Shown here: positions 24,809-33,579 of the stretch, piece by piece | Position numbering within the stretch: the stretch's first letter is position 1 | How the letters are laid out: the number at the start of each line of letters is the position of its first letter | DNA from: Paraburkholderia podalyriae | Lineage (GTDB): Bacteria; Pseudomonadota; Gammaproteobacteria; Burkholderiales; Burkholderiaceae | NCBI RefSeq assembly: GCF_014397785.1 | Contig: NZ_VZQQ01000009.1 | Coordinates: 62,001 to 126,000 of the forward strand | Direction of reading: 5' to 3' | DNA: 64,000 nucleotides | The notes under the pieces: generated by a model | Databases searched by the model: none | What the model was told of the DNA's origin: nothing | Seen by the model: the letters and a program-made list of their open reading frames with translations, nothing else | Position numbers and translations under genes: made by a program

Positions 24809-26473
24809 ATGCTCAATGACCTCTGGTACAAGAACGCGATCATTTATTGCCTGTCGGTAGGCACCTTCATGGACGCGAATGGCGACGGCGTCGGCGACTT
24901 CCAGGGTCTGATGCGCAGGCTCGATTACCTGCAAGGGCTTGGCATGACGACGATCTGGCTGATGCCGTTCCACCCGTCGCCCGGGCGCGATAACGGTTAC
25001 GACGTTTGCGACTATTACAACGTCGATCCGAAGTACGGCACGCTCGGGGATTTTGCCGAATTCACGCACGCGTGCGCCGAGCGGGGCTTGCGCGTCATCA
25101 TCGACCTCGTGGTCAATCATACGTCCGACCAGCACCCCTGGTTCCAGCAAGCACGCAGCGATCCCACTTCGAAATATCGCGACTGGTATGTCTGGTCGGA
25201 CGACAAGCCCGCCGATGCGCAACGCGGCGTGGCGTTTCCGGGCGTGCAGAAGTCGACCTGGAGTTTCGACAAGCGGGCGAGACGCTGGTACTTCCATCGC
25301 TTCTACGATTTCCAACCGGACCTGAATACGTCCAACCCGCAGGTGCAGGCGGAACTGCTGAAGATCATGGGCTTCTGGATCCAGCTTGGGGTTTCCGGAT
25401 TCCGCATGGACGCGGTGCCCTTCGTCATCGCGACGAAGGGACCGAAGGTGCGCCGACCGGTCGAGCAATATGACATGTTGCGAACCTTTCGCGAGTTTCT
25501 GCAGTGGCGCGAGGGCGACGCGATCATTCTGGCCGAAGCCAATGTGCCGCCCAAAACGGATCTTCAGTACTTCGGCGACGAGGGCGAGCGCTTGCCGATG
25601 ATGTTTAACTTCCGGCTCAACCAGAACACCTTTTACACGCTCGCGACGGGCGACACGAAGCCGCTGAAGGACGCGCTCCTTGCGACCAGACCACGGCCGC
25701 CGAGTGCGCAATGGGGGGTGTTTCTGCGCAATCACGACGAACTCGATCTGGGCCGCCTGACGCCCGAACAGCGCGCGGCAGTGTTCGCCGCGTTCGCCCC
25801 CGACCCCGACATGCAGCTGTATGGGCGCGGCATCCGCCGCAGACTTGCGCCGATGCTGTCGGGCGACAGACGCCGTCTCGAACTTGCCTATAGCCTGATG
25901 CTGAGTTTGCCGGGTACGCCCGTGTTCCGGTACGGCGATGAGATCGGCATGGGCGACGACCTGCGCCGGCCCGAGCGCCAGTGTGCGCGCACGCCGATGC
26001 AATGGTCGTCCGAGTCGCAAGGCGGCTTCACCAGCCATTCAAACCCGCCGGTTCCTGCGATAGCCGGCGGTGCTTATGGCTTTGAGCGGGTCAATGTGGC
26101 GAAGCAGCGGCGCGATCCCGATTCGTTTCTCAACTGGACCGAGCGGATGATTCGCATGCGCCGGGAAGTGCCGGAAATCAGCTGGGGGGACTTCGAAGTG
26201 CTGCGCACCTCGCGAAACGATGTCCTCGCACTCGCCTATCACTGGCGTAACAATTCCGTGCTGTTTCTGCATAACTTCCGCGCCGAAGTGGGTACCGTCG
26301 AATTCCGCCTGAACTCCAACGAACCGGGTAGAGAGCCGTTGATCAATCTTCTGTCCGACGACCACAGCGAGGCTGACGATGACGGTTGCCACTCGGTCGT
26401 GCTCGAGCCGTTCGGATACCGATGGTATCGGCTGGGCGGCCTCGACTATCTGCTCAGGCGGACCGAGGCGTAG
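24809..26473 (+). CDS. Trehalose synthase-like GH13 protein
   Basis: A 554-residue GH13 protein close to subfamily 16 (maltose alpha-D-glucosyltransferase). Evidence: WYKNAIIYCLSVGTFMDANG, WLMPFHPSPGRDNGYDVCDY, VVNHTSDQHPWFQQAR, GVSGFRMDAVPFV (nucleophile), IILAEANVPPKTD (acid/base), FLRNHDELDL and RRRLAPMLSGDRRR, the last being typical of TreS. TreS interconverts maltose and trehalose. It lacks the maltokinase domain that is often fused to TreS, and no treZ/treY/glgE genes are nearby. The start ATG 24809 fits the family; longer in-frame upstream sequence overlaps the divergent gene. Confidence 0.78.
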   Translation: MLNDLWYKNAIIYCLSVGTFMDANGDGVGDFQGLMRRLDYLQGLGMTTIWLMPFHPSPGRDNGYDVCDYYNVDPKYGTLGDFAEFTHACAERGLRVIIDLVVNHTSDQHPWFQQARSDPTSKYRDWYVWSDDKPADAQRGVAFPGVQKSTWSFDKRARRWYFHRFYDFQPDLNTSNPQVQAELLKIMGFWIQLGVSGFRMDAVPFVIATKGPKVRRPVEQYDMLRTFREFLQWREGDAIILAEANVPPKTDLQYFGDEGERLPMMFNFRLNQNTFYTLATGDTKPLKDALLATRPRPPSAQWGVFLRNHDELDLGRLTPEQRAAVFAAFAPDPDMQLYGRGIRRRLAPMLSGDRRRLELAYSLMLSLPGTPVFRYGDEIGMGDDLRRPERQCARTPMQWSSESQGGFTSHSNPPVPAIAGGAYGFERVNVAKQRRDPDSFLNWTERMIRMRREVPEISWGDFEVLRTSRNDVLALAYHWRNNSVLFLHNFRAEVGTVEFRLNSNEPGREPLINLLSDDHSEADDDGCHSVVLEPFGYRWYRLGGLDYLLRRTEA

Positions 26474-26564
26474 CAACGCTACGCACGGCAGTCGACGGTT
26501 AAACTGTTGCGATCGGGCGCTTCACCTGCTCGACTCATCGGATACGCAATCGGAAAGGGACGTC

Positions 26565-27578
26565 ATGGCAAAAGATCAAATAGTCTGGGGAATTTTGGGC
26601 GCCGCAAAAATCAACGACAAGGTGGTCGTGCCAATGCACAATGCGCCGAAGTGTCGAGTAAAAGGCATCGCGTCACGCTCTACGGAGAAGGCGCGGGAAG
26701 CTGCGGCCAAATATGGTCTGGCTGTCGCATACGATAGTTACGAGGCGCTTCTCGCGGACCCGGAAATCGAAGCGGTCTATATTCCACTGCCCAATCATCT
26801 GCACGTGGAATGGACGATCAGATCCGTTGAGGCGGGCAAGCACGTGCTATGTGAAAAACCGATCAGTCTGAACGCTCAACAGGTTGAACGACTGATCGCC
26901 GCGCGCAACAAGAGCGGACGATACATCCAGGAAGCCTTCATGGTCCGCACGCATCCGCAATGGCTGAAGGTGCGCTCCTTGATCGACGAAGGTTCGATTG
27001 GCGAATTGCGGGCAGTGACCGGTGGTTTCACCTATCACAACACGAACGAACACAATATCCGCAACCAGAGCGAGCTAGGCGGTGGCGGTCTGCTCGATAT
27101 TGGCTGTTATCCGATCACAACGTCGCGCTTCGCTATCGGACGTGAACCACGGCGCGTCGTTGCGCTGGTGGAGCAGGACCCTGCATTCAAAGTGGACCGG
27201 CTCGGCTCCGTGTTGATGGACTTCGATGGCGTGCAGGCGAGTTTCTTTTACTCGACTCAGACCTATCCCTACCAGCGGATGCAATTTCACGGTACCAAGG
27301 GGCGGATCGAAGTGGAGATTCCATTCAATGCACCAAACGATAAACCGACGCGCCTGTTACTGAGTGAAAACGCGAGCAATGGTGTCGCGACCGATCGCTG
27401 GCTGGAGCTTCCGGTATGCGATCAATATGGCGTTGCAGCCACCACCTTCGCGCAGGCGATCTTGAGTGGAGGCCCGCAGGCTATTCCGCTAGAAGATGCG
27501 CGCGCGAATATGCGAGTGATCGATGCCGTGTTCCGCTCGGCCCGATCGGACGCGTGGGAAACGATCACCGAAGGTTGA
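26565..27578 (+). CDS. Gfo/Idh/MocA-family oxidoreductase
   Basis: A 337-residue NAD(P)-dependent dehydrogenase. The N-terminal Rossmann fold begins VWGILGAAKINDKVV, then IEAVYIPLPNHLH and GKHVLCEKPISLN (catalytic Lys in EKP). The C-terminal domain has GGGGLLDIGCYPI. The ribosome site AAGGGA precedes ATG 26565. Family members oxidise sugars, inositols or act as xylose/glucose-fructose oxidoreductases; this one lacks a signal peptide, so it is not a periplasmic GFOR. It lies 91 bases after the TreS-like gene on the same strand and may act on its product sugars. Confidence 0.8.
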   Translation: MAKDQIVWGILGAAKINDKVVVPMHNAPKCRVKGIASRSTEKAREAAAKYGLAVAYDSYEALLADPEIEAVYIPLPNHLHVEWTIRSVEAGKHVLCEKPISLNAQQVERLIAARNKSGRYIQEAFMVRTHPQWLKVRSLIDEGSIGELRAVTGGFTYHNTNEHNIRNQSELGGGGLLDIGCYPITTSRFAIGREPRRVVALVEQDPAFKVDRLGSVLMDFDGVQASFFYSTQTYPYQRMQFHGTKGRIEVEIPFNAPNDKPTRLLLSENASNGVATDRWLELPVCDQYGVAATTFAQAILSGGPQAIPLEDARANMRVIDAVFRSARSDAWETITEG

Positions 27579-27579
27579 A

Positions 27580-27619
27580 GTGAAACGCGGGCGCAAGTCG
27601 TCACTCTCGCGCCCTTCAC
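27580..27619. terminator. Nested inverted repeat between convergent genes
   Basis: Outer arms GTGAA and TTCAC flank inner arms GGGCGC and GCGCCC. The structure lies between the Gfo/Idh gene and the convergent GntR gene, overlapping the latter's stop. It is probably a bidirectional terminator, though T-runs are short. Confidence 0.4.
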
Positions 27620-28320
27620 TCATCCGCCAAAAAATTCGGATGACTCGTCCTGATCTGATCGATCTGATTCAGCGTCCCCGACAGATGCTTGCGTAGCGCC
27701 GCCTGCGCGGCTTCGACATCGCCGTTGTCGATCGCATCGATGATCTCGGTGTGATCGCGCACCACCGCCATCGTCTTGCCCTCTACCGGCAGATGCAGGC
27801 GCCGCAGCCGGTCGATATGGCCGCTCAGCCTACGCACCAGATCCCAGAGCTGGGGCACGCCCGCCGCCTCGTACATCTGTCGATGAAACGCCTGATCGAG
27901 CAGCGAGAACTGCTCGTAGTTCTTCAGGTCGAGCAATTCCGTTTGCCGCGCGATGGTCGCGCGCAGTTCGGCGATCAGCGCGGGGTCGCGCTGCTCCGCG
28001 AGCGTGCGCACCACTTCAAGTTCGATCGAGCGACGCAGGAAGTGCGCCTGTAGCGCGGACGTCACGTTGATCTGGCTAACGACCGTCGCGTGCTGCGGAT
28101 AGATGTCGACGAGACCTTCTTCCCCGAGCTTCATCAGCGCGTCGCGCACCGGCGTCTGGCTCAGCCCGTAGCGGCTCGCCAGCTCGGTGCGCGAGAGCAC
28201 CGTGCCCGGTGTCAGTTCGAGCGAAAGGATCATTTCGCGCAGTCGTTCGAATACTTGCGGCGCGGCGTGGCGGGAGCGGTCGAGCCGGCTCACCGCCCGC
28301 GAGGTAGCGTGGTTTTTCAT
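27616..28320 (-). CDS. GntR-family (FCD domain) transcriptional regulator
   Basis: A 234-residue regulator. The winged HTH is at residues 21-85 (VFERLREMILSLELTPGTVL, RTELASRYGLSQTPVRDALMKL, EEGLVDIYPQHATVVSQI). The all-helical FCD ligand domain follows (RRSIELEVVRTLAEQRDP, LDQAFHRQMYEAAG, DHTEIIDAIDNGDVEAA), with conserved Asp/His metal ligands. It is divergent from gudD and almost certainly controls the glucarate genes; the palindrome at 28464-28481 with GCACTA half-sites is the likely operator. ATG 28320 is chosen; the upstream in-frame start at 28383 would overlap putative half-sites. Confidence 0.82.
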   Translation of the reverse strand: MKNHATSRAVSRLDRSRHAAPQVFERLREMILSLELTPGTVLSRTELASRYGLSQTPVRDALMKLGEEGLVDIYPQHATVVSQINVTSALQAHFLRRSIELEVVRTLAEQRDPALIAELRATIARQTELLDLKNYEQFSLLDQAFHRQMYEAAGVPQLWDLVRRLSGHIDRLRRLHLPVEGKTMAVVRDHTEIIDAIDNGDVEAAQAALRKHLSGTLNQIDQIRTSHPNFLADE

Positions 28321-28349
28321 GGCAGAAATTGAAGCATGGAAGCAGGCGG

Positions 28350-28367
28350 GGACCGCCATGGCGGTCC
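28350..28367. promoter_or_regulatory. 18-bp perfect palindrome upstream of the GntR gene
   Basis: GGACCGCCATGGCGGTCC is its own reverse complement. It would fall in the 5' leader of the GntR mRNA, where it could act as a hairpin or a second operator. Its sequence is unrelated to the GCACTA motif. Confidence 0.4.
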
Positions 28368-28373
28368 GTTGAT

Positions 28374-28385
28374 GCACTAGCACTA
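28374..28385. promoter_or_regulatory. Tandem GCACTA half-sites
   Basis: GCACTA occurs twice in direct succession (28374-28379 and 28380-28385). This hexamer is also the arm of the palindrome at 28464-28481, so it may form a second, weaker regulator site near the GntR promoter. Confidence 0.4.
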
Positions 28386-28463
28386 TAGCCGACGACCGCC
28401 CCTTCCAGCGGGCCGGCGAGCCAGGTTCCCCAAAAAGTGCAGCTTGGTATTTACCCCACTAAC

Positions 28464-28481
28464 GCACTAATATATTAGTGC
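28464..28481. promoter_or_regulatory. Probable GntR operator of the glucarate locus
   Basis: GCACTAATATATTAGTGC is a perfect 18-bp palindrome, 50 bases upstream of the gudD start. Its AT-rich core sits in otherwise GC-rich DNA between the divergent GntR and gudD genes. FCD-type GntR regulators typically bind such palindromes; binding here is inferred. Confidence 0.6.
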
Positions 28482-28530
28482 TTTACCATCCGCTTCATCA
28501 AATTCTCTTGTTCCCTTGCCGATTGCCATC

Positions 28531-29805
28531 ATGACTCGCGATATCACCATCACGCAGCTGCGCATTACTCCGATCGCCTTCCGCGACGGCCCGCTGCTCA
28601 ATGCCGCCGGGATCCACGAACCTTGGGCGCTGCGCGCCATCGTCGAACTGGAGACGAGCGATGGCCGCGTCGGCCTCTCCGAGACTTATGGCGACGAACC
28701 GATGCTGCGCGTGCTGGAGCAGGCGAAGTCGCTGGTGATCGGCCTGTCGCCGTTCGACCTCAATCGCATGGAAGAGCGCGTGCGGGCCGCGATCAAGGCG
28801 AGCCTGGGCGCGGTCGAATTCGAACTCGCGCCCGGCTCGCACTCGGCAAAGAACGCGCCGAAAGTGATCAGCACGCTCGAAGTCGCGATGCTCGACCTGC
28901 AAGGGCAGATCGTCGGCGCGCCGATCGTCGATCTGCTCGGCGGCAAAGTGCGCGACGCGGTGCCCTACAGCGCCTATCTGTTCTTCAAATACGCCGAGCA
29001 CATCGACAAGCCCTATGCGCCCGATGCCTGGGGCGAAGGGCTGAGCCCCGCGCAGATCGTCGCGCAGGCGCGTCGGATGATCCAGCTGTATGGCTTCCAG
29101 AGCATCAAGCTGAAGGGCGGCGTATTCGACCCGGTACACGAAATCGCGTGCATGCGCGCGCTGCATCAGGCGTTCCCCGGCGTGCCGCTGCGCCTCGACC
29201 CGAACGCCAACTGGACGCTCGAAACGAGCATCGCGGCCGCCCCTGAACTCGATGAGCTGCTCGAATACTACGAAGATCCGTGCCCGGGTCTTGAAGGAAT
29301 GGCTGAACTCGCCAGGCACACGCGTCTGCCGCTAGCGACCAACATGGTCATCACGACGATGGAAGATTTCCGTCGCGGCGCCGAGCTGGGTTCGGTCAAG
29401 GTGTTACTGTCGGATCATCACTACTGGGGCGGCCTGCGCGCGACGCAGACGCTCGCGCGCATGTGCAAGCTGTGGGATCTCGGCATGTCGATGCACTCGA
29501 ACTCGCACCTCGGCATTAGCCTGATGGCGATGACGCACGTCGCGGCAAGCATCCCCAACCTGACCTATGCGTGCGACACGCATTACCCGTGGCAGCAGGA
29601 AGAAGTCATCAAGGGCGGCCGCGTGAAGTTCGACAACGGCTCGGTGCGCGTGCCCACCATGCCGGGCCTAGGCGTCGAGCTCGATCGCGAGCGGCTCGCC
29701 GAACTGCATGCACAGTATCTGTCGTGCGGCGTGCGCAATCGCGATGACCTGACACAGATGCGCAAGTACGAGCCGGGCTTCAGCGGCAAGAATCCGCGCT
29801 TTTGA
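28531..29805 (+). CDS. gudD: Glucarate dehydratase
   Basis: A 424-residue enolase-superfamily enzyme. It dehydrates D-glucarate (and often L-idarate) to 5-dehydro-4-deoxyglucarate. Key parts: the N-terminal capping domain (FRDGPLLNAAGIHEPWALRA), the Lys-x-Lys base motif in SIKLKGGVFDP, metal ligands in RLDPNANWT and YYEDPCPGLEGM, and the His-bearing MSMHSNSHLGISLMAMTH with YACDTHYPWQ typical of glucarate dehydratases. The start ATG 28531 (MTRDITI) agrees with the family; a further 5 upstream codons are possible. It is divergent from the GntR regulator and followed by MFS transporters. Confidence 0.87.
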   Translation: MTRDITITQLRITPIAFRDGPLLNAAGIHEPWALRAIVELETSDGRVGLSETYGDEPMLRVLEQAKSLVIGLSPFDLNRMEERVRAAIKASLGAVEFELAPGSHSAKNAPKVISTLEVAMLDLQGQIVGAPIVDLLGGKVRDAVPYSAYLFFKYAEHIDKPYAPDAWGEGLSPAQIVAQARRMIQLYGFQSIKLKGGVFDPVHEIACMRALHQAFPGVPLRLDPNANWTLETSIAAAPELDELLEYYEDPCPGLEGMAELARHTRLPLATNMVITTMEDFRRGAELGSVKVLLSDHHYWGGLRATQTLARMCKLWDLGMSMHSNSHLGISLMAMTHVAASIPNLTYACDTHYPWQQEEVIKGGRVKFDNGSVRVPTMPGLGVELDRERLAELHAQYLSCGVRNRDDLTQMRKYEPGFSGKNPRF

Positions 29806-29889
29806 TCCTCTCTTTCAATCCTCGCTTTTAATCCGCGCCGACGAGCCCTGCGACGCGCCACGCGCGTCGCCATCGAAGGAGACAACCCC

Positions 29890-31218
29890 ATGAGTCATCC
29901 CACCGCCGACACGGCGCGGCCCGAGCACGCCAGCGTACTCGCGAGCGCAGTGCGCAAGATCAAGTGGCGCGTGCTGCCGCTGTTCGTCGTGATGTTCATC
30001 GTCAACTACATCGACCGCGTGAACATTGGCTTCGTGCGCCAGCATCTGAGCGCCGATCTGGGCATCGGCGCGGCCGCGTACGGGCTCGGCGCGGGGCTCT
30101 TCTTCGTCAGCTATGCGATCTTCGAAGTGCCGTCGAACATCCTGCTGCAGCGCTTCGGCGCGAAGTTGTGGCTCGCGCGCATCATGCTCACGTGGGGGCT
30201 GGCCGCGGCCGGCATGGCGTTCGTGCGCGGCGAGACGTCGTTCTACGTCATGCGGCTGCTGCTCGGCGCGGCCGAAGCGGGATTCTTTCCCGGCGTCATC
30301 TACTACTTCACGCAATGGCTGCCGAGCAGCGAGCGCGGCAAGGCGATGGCGATCTTCCTGAGCGGCTCGGCGCTCGCGTCGGTGCTGTCCGGGCCGATCT
30401 CCGGCGGGCTGATGCTGATCGAAGGCGCGGGGCTGCGCGGCTGGCAGTGGATGTTCGTGATAGAAGGCATGTTCTCGGTCGTGCTGGCGGGCTTCGTCTT
30501 GCTGTGGCTCGACTCGAAGCCGCGCGACGCCGGCTGGCTCACCCGCGCCGAGCAGGACGCGGTGCTCGATGCGCTCGACGCAGAGCAACGCCAGCGCACC
30601 GCGGCACATCCGGTCAGGCCATCGCTGGGCGCGCTGCTGCGCGATCCGCAAATCCTGATCTTTTGCCTGATCTACTTCGCGGTGTCGCTGACCATCTACG
30701 GCGCGACCTTCTGGCTGCCCAGCATCATCCGCAAGATGGGCCATTTCAACGATTTGCAGGTCGGCCTGTTCAACTCGATTCCGTGGCTGATCTCGATCGT
30801 GGCGATGTATCTGTTCGCGATGCTCGCAGCGCGCTTCAAGTTCCAGCAAGCGTGGGTCGCGTGCGTGCTGCTGATCGCCGCGCTCGGCATGTATGCGGCC
30901 GGCCAGGGCGGCCCAGTGTTCTCGTTCATCGCGATCTGCTTTGCGGCGATCGGCTTCAAGGCGGCCTCGGCGCTGTTCTGGCCGATTCCGCAGGGATACC
31001 TCGATGCGCGCATTTCCGCGGCCGTGCTGGCGCTGATCAACTCGATCGGCAACCTCGGCGGCTTCGTCGCGCCGGCGACTTTCGGCTTGCTCGAACAGAA
31101 GACCGGCTCGATCGAGGGCGGCCTCACTGGACTCGCGGTGATGTCGGTGGTGGCCGCCGGGGTCGTGTTCCTCACCCGCATGAGCCGGCGCGAAGGATTG
31201 CCCGCCTCCGCGCATTGA
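29890..31218 (+). CDS. MFS transporter, anion:cation symporter family
   Basis: A 442-residue transporter with 12 predicted membrane segments. NYIDRVNIGFVRQHLSADLG after the first helix is the ACS-family motif shared with phthalate, tartrate and glucarate transporters. RLLLGAAEAGFFPGVIYY follows in helices 4-5. GAAGGAGA precedes ATG. It starts 84 bases after gudD, so it is probably the glucarate/galactarate permease of the operon (GudP-like in role). The exact substrate is inferred from context. Confidence 0.82.
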   Translation: MSHPTADTARPEHASVLASAVRKIKWRVLPLFVVMFIVNYIDRVNIGFVRQHLSADLGIGAAAYGLGAGLFFVSYAIFEVPSNILLQRFGAKLWLARIMLTWGLAAAGMAFVRGETSFYVMRLLLGAAEAGFFPGVIYYFTQWLPSSERGKAMAIFLSGSALASVLSGPISGGLMLIEGAGLRGWQWMFVIEGMFSVVLAGFVLLWLDSKPRDAGWLTRAEQDAVLDALDAEQRQRTAAHPVRPSLGALLRDPQILIFCLIYFAVSLTIYGATFWLPSIIRKMGHFNDLQVGLFNSIPWLISIVAMYLFAMLAARFKFQQAWVACVLLIAALGMYAAGQGGPVFSFIAICFAAIGFKAASALFWPIPQGYLDARISAAVLALINSIGNLGGFVAPATFGLLEQKTGSIEGGLTGLAVMSVVAAGVVFLTRMSRREGLPASAH

Positions 31219-31270
31219 CCGCATCGAACGACCATATCGCCACCATTTCAAAAAACCTTCGGGAGACACG

Positions 31271-32560
31271 ATGAAAACGATGGAAGCTACGACGGCCGCC
31301 GCAAGTGCGGGCGTCGGACGATACCGATGGACCATCTGCGCGATGATCTTCGCCGCGACGACGATCAACTACATGGATCGCCAGATGCTCGGGCTGCTCG
31401 CGCCGCTGCTGCAAAAGGATATCGGCTGGAGCCAGGTGCAGTACGCGCAGACCGTGATGGTGTTTACGGTCGCCTATGCGGTGGGTCTCGCGATCTTCGG
31501 CCGCATCGCGGACCGCGTCAGCACGAAGAAGGTCTACGGCAGCGCAATGGCGATGTGGAGTCTCGCGGCGATGCTGCACGCGGTGGCATCGACCGTGCCT
31601 GGCTTTGCGGCCGTGCGCGGTTTGCTCGGCTTCAGCGAAGCGGCCAATTTTCCGGTTGCGATCCGCACTACGGCCACGTGGTTTCCGAAGAAGGAACGCG
31701 CATTAGCGACTGGCTTGTGGAACATGGGCGCGACGATCGGGGGCATCGTCGCACCGGCCTTCGTGCCGATCGCCGCGCTCATGTGGGGCTGGCGCGCGAC
31801 GTTCATCGCGGGCGGCGCGACCGGTTTCGTCTGGCTGGCGGTGTGGCTGCTGGTTTATCGGCAGCCTTCGCAGCATCCGTCGGTGACGAAGGAAGAGCTC
31901 GACTACATCAATGCGGATCGCGAAGAAGTCGTCGAACAGAAAGTCAGCTGGTTGTCGGTGCTCAAATATCGTGAAACGTGGGCGTTCGTGTTCGGCAAGC
32001 TGCTGACCGATCCGGTGTGGTGGTTCTATCTGTTCTGGCTGCCCAAGTGGCTCAATGAATCGCGCCATATCGACATCGGCCATATGGGCCTCCCGCTGAT
32101 CGCTATCTATACGATGGCGTCGGTCGGCAGCGTCGCGGGCGGGTGGCTGTCGTCGCGTTTGATGGCACGTACCAACAAGCCGAATTTTGCGCGCAAGGTC
32201 ACGATGCTCATCTGTGCATTGTGCGTGGTGCCGATCGCCACCTTGTCGTATTTCCAGAGCCTGTGGTACGCGGTGTTCGCCGTGGGTCTCGCGGCAGCGG
32301 CGCACCAGGGCTGGTCGGCGAACCTCGTCACGACGGTCGGCGACGTATTTCCGAAGCGGCTGGTCGGTACGGTGGTCGGCATCGGCGGTGTGGCGGGGAT
32401 GGTCGGCTCGTTCTTCTTTTCCGGTGTGATCGGCGAGACGTTGCAGCGCACCGGGCAGTATTGGGCGCTCTTCACTGTCGGCGCGTCCGCGTATCTGGTT
32501 GCGTTGGGCATCATTCATCTGCTGATGCCGCGGATGACGGCGGTGAAGTTGCGGGATTGA
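31271..32560 (+). CDS. MFS transporter, hexuronate (ExuT)-like
   Basis: A 429-residue 12-helix transporter of the same superfamily but a different branch: INYMDRQMLGLLAPLLQKDI, RGLLGFSEAANFPVAIRTTATWFP and GLWNMGATIGGIVAPAFVP are typical of ExuT-type hexuronate carriers. GGGAGACACG precedes ATG, 52 bases after the previous MFS gene. It probably imports galacturonate or glucuronate, linking hexuronate uptake to the same GntR-controlled locus. A strong terminator hairpin follows at 32630-32651. Confidence 0.82.
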   Translation: MKTMEATTAAASAGVGRYRWTICAMIFAATTINYMDRQMLGLLAPLLQKDIGWSQVQYAQTVMVFTVAYAVGLAIFGRIADRVSTKKVYGSAMAMWSLAAMLHAVASTVPGFAAVRGLLGFSEAANFPVAIRTTATWFPKKERALATGLWNMGATIGGIVAPAFVPIAALMWGWRATFIAGGATGFVWLAVWLLVYRQPSQHPSVTKEELDYINADREEVVEQKVSWLSVLKYRETWAFVFGKLLTDPVWWFYLFWLPKWLNESRHIDIGHMGLPLIAIYTMASVGSVAGGWLSSRLMARTNKPNFARKVTMLICALCVVPIATLSYFQSLWYAVFAVGLAAAAHQGWSANLVTTVGDVFPKRLVGTVVGIGGVAGMVGSFFFSGVIGETLQRTGQYWALFTVGASAYLVALGIIHLLMPRMTAVKLRD

Positions 32561-32629
32561 AGTGGCGTTGGTGGGTGAGAGGGCCGGGGGACGTGGTATG
32601 GATAGGTGGCGTTCCTCGCCTCGCAAGCA

Positions 32630-32651
32630 CGGCCCCGCAGACGCGGGGCCG
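32630..32651 (+). terminator. Rho-independent-type terminator after the glucarate operon
   Basis: A 9-bp GC-rich stem (CGGCCCCGC and GCGGGGCCG) with a 4-base loop AGAC is followed by CTTCTTGTCATTCC. It lies 70 bases after the ExuT-like gene. Confidence 0.6.
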
Positions 32652-32795
32652 CTTCTTGTCATTCCTTGGCGTCTGGCCATTCGACCGATCGACGCGACCA
32701 TGATCATCGAAACGCGTCTTGACATCCCGCCGACATTGCAGAAGAGTCTGCTGAGTCCGCGCTTCGTCCCGAACGCGATCGCCACGAGAGCCTCT

Positions 32796-33530
32796 ATGAC
32801 CATCGATCCCTCCGTCGTCGCCGCATTCACGCCCACCGGCAAGCTGCGCGCGTCGATCAATCTCGGCAATCCAATCCTCGCCAATCGTCACGCCGACTCC
32901 GGCGAGCCGTTCGGCGTATCGATCGATCTCGCGCGCGCGTTCGCCGCGAAGCTGGGCGTCGAACTGGAGCTGGTGGTCTTCGATACGGCCGGCAAATCGG
33001 TGCAGGCCGTCGGCGACGAGCGCGCGGATTTCGGCTTCTTCGCGATCGATCCGTCGCGCGGCGAGACGATTGAGTTCACGGCGCCGTACGTGTTGATCGA
33101 AGGCTTCTACCTGGTGCGCGACGACTCGCCGGTGCGCTCGAATCAGGATGTGGATCAGGCGCACAACCGAGTCGTCGTCGGCAAAGGCAGTGCATACGAT
33201 CTGTTTCTGACGCGCGAGCTGAAATCCGCGCAAATCGTGCGCGCGCCGAGCTCGCCGAGCGTCGTGCCGACGTTTATCGAGCAGCATCTGGAAGTGGCGG
33301 CAGGCGTGAAGCAGCAACTCGAAGCCGATGCGAAGCAAACGCCCGGTCTGCGGCTATTGGACGAGCGCTTCATGGTGATCCGGCAGGCGATGGGTCTGCC
33401 GAAAAACCGCGGCGAAGCGGCGGCTCACGCGCTGCGATCGTTTGTCGAAGAGATGAAGGGGTCGGGTTTTGTCGCGCAATCGCTCGCGCGGCACAACATC
33501 GCGGGAGCGTCGGTTGCGCCTGCGGCGTAG
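32796..33530 (+). CDS. Family 3 amino acid-type substrate-binding protein without signal peptide
   Basis: A 244-residue protein with the SBP_bac_3 fold: GKLRASINLGNPILANRHAD, PFGVSIDLARAFAAKLGVEL, ADFGFFAIDPSRGETIEFT and APYVLIEGFYLVRDDSP. No signal peptide is evident from this start, and the upstream in-frame sequence from 32700 does not supply a convincing one. The protein may be cytoplasmic or use a non-classical route. No ABC permease or ATPase is adjacent. It stands alone between the glucarate terminator and the convergent ohr gene. The ligand is unknown. Confidence 0.65.
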   Translation: MTIDPSVVAAFTPTGKLRASINLGNPILANRHADSGEPFGVSIDLARAFAAKLGVELELVVFDTAGKSVQAVGDERADFGFFAIDPSRGETIEFTAPYVLIEGFYLVRDDSPVRSNQDVDQAHNRVVVGKGSAYDLFLTRELKSAQIVRAPSSPSVVPTFIEQHLEVAAGVKQQLEADAKQTPGLRLLDERFMVIRQAMGLPKNRGEAAAHALRSFVEEMKGSGFVAQSLARHNIAGASVAPAA

Positions 33531-33579
33531 CGGGCCACGCGATGCTTCGGCGCGGGCCCCACCCACCCTCCAGCGGCGC

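Noticed and set aside
29815..31368. A 517-codon minus-strand frame opposite the MFS gene
   Set aside because: It is rich in Arg/His/Glu, has no family resemblance, and overlaps a transporter with clear membrane segments and motifs.
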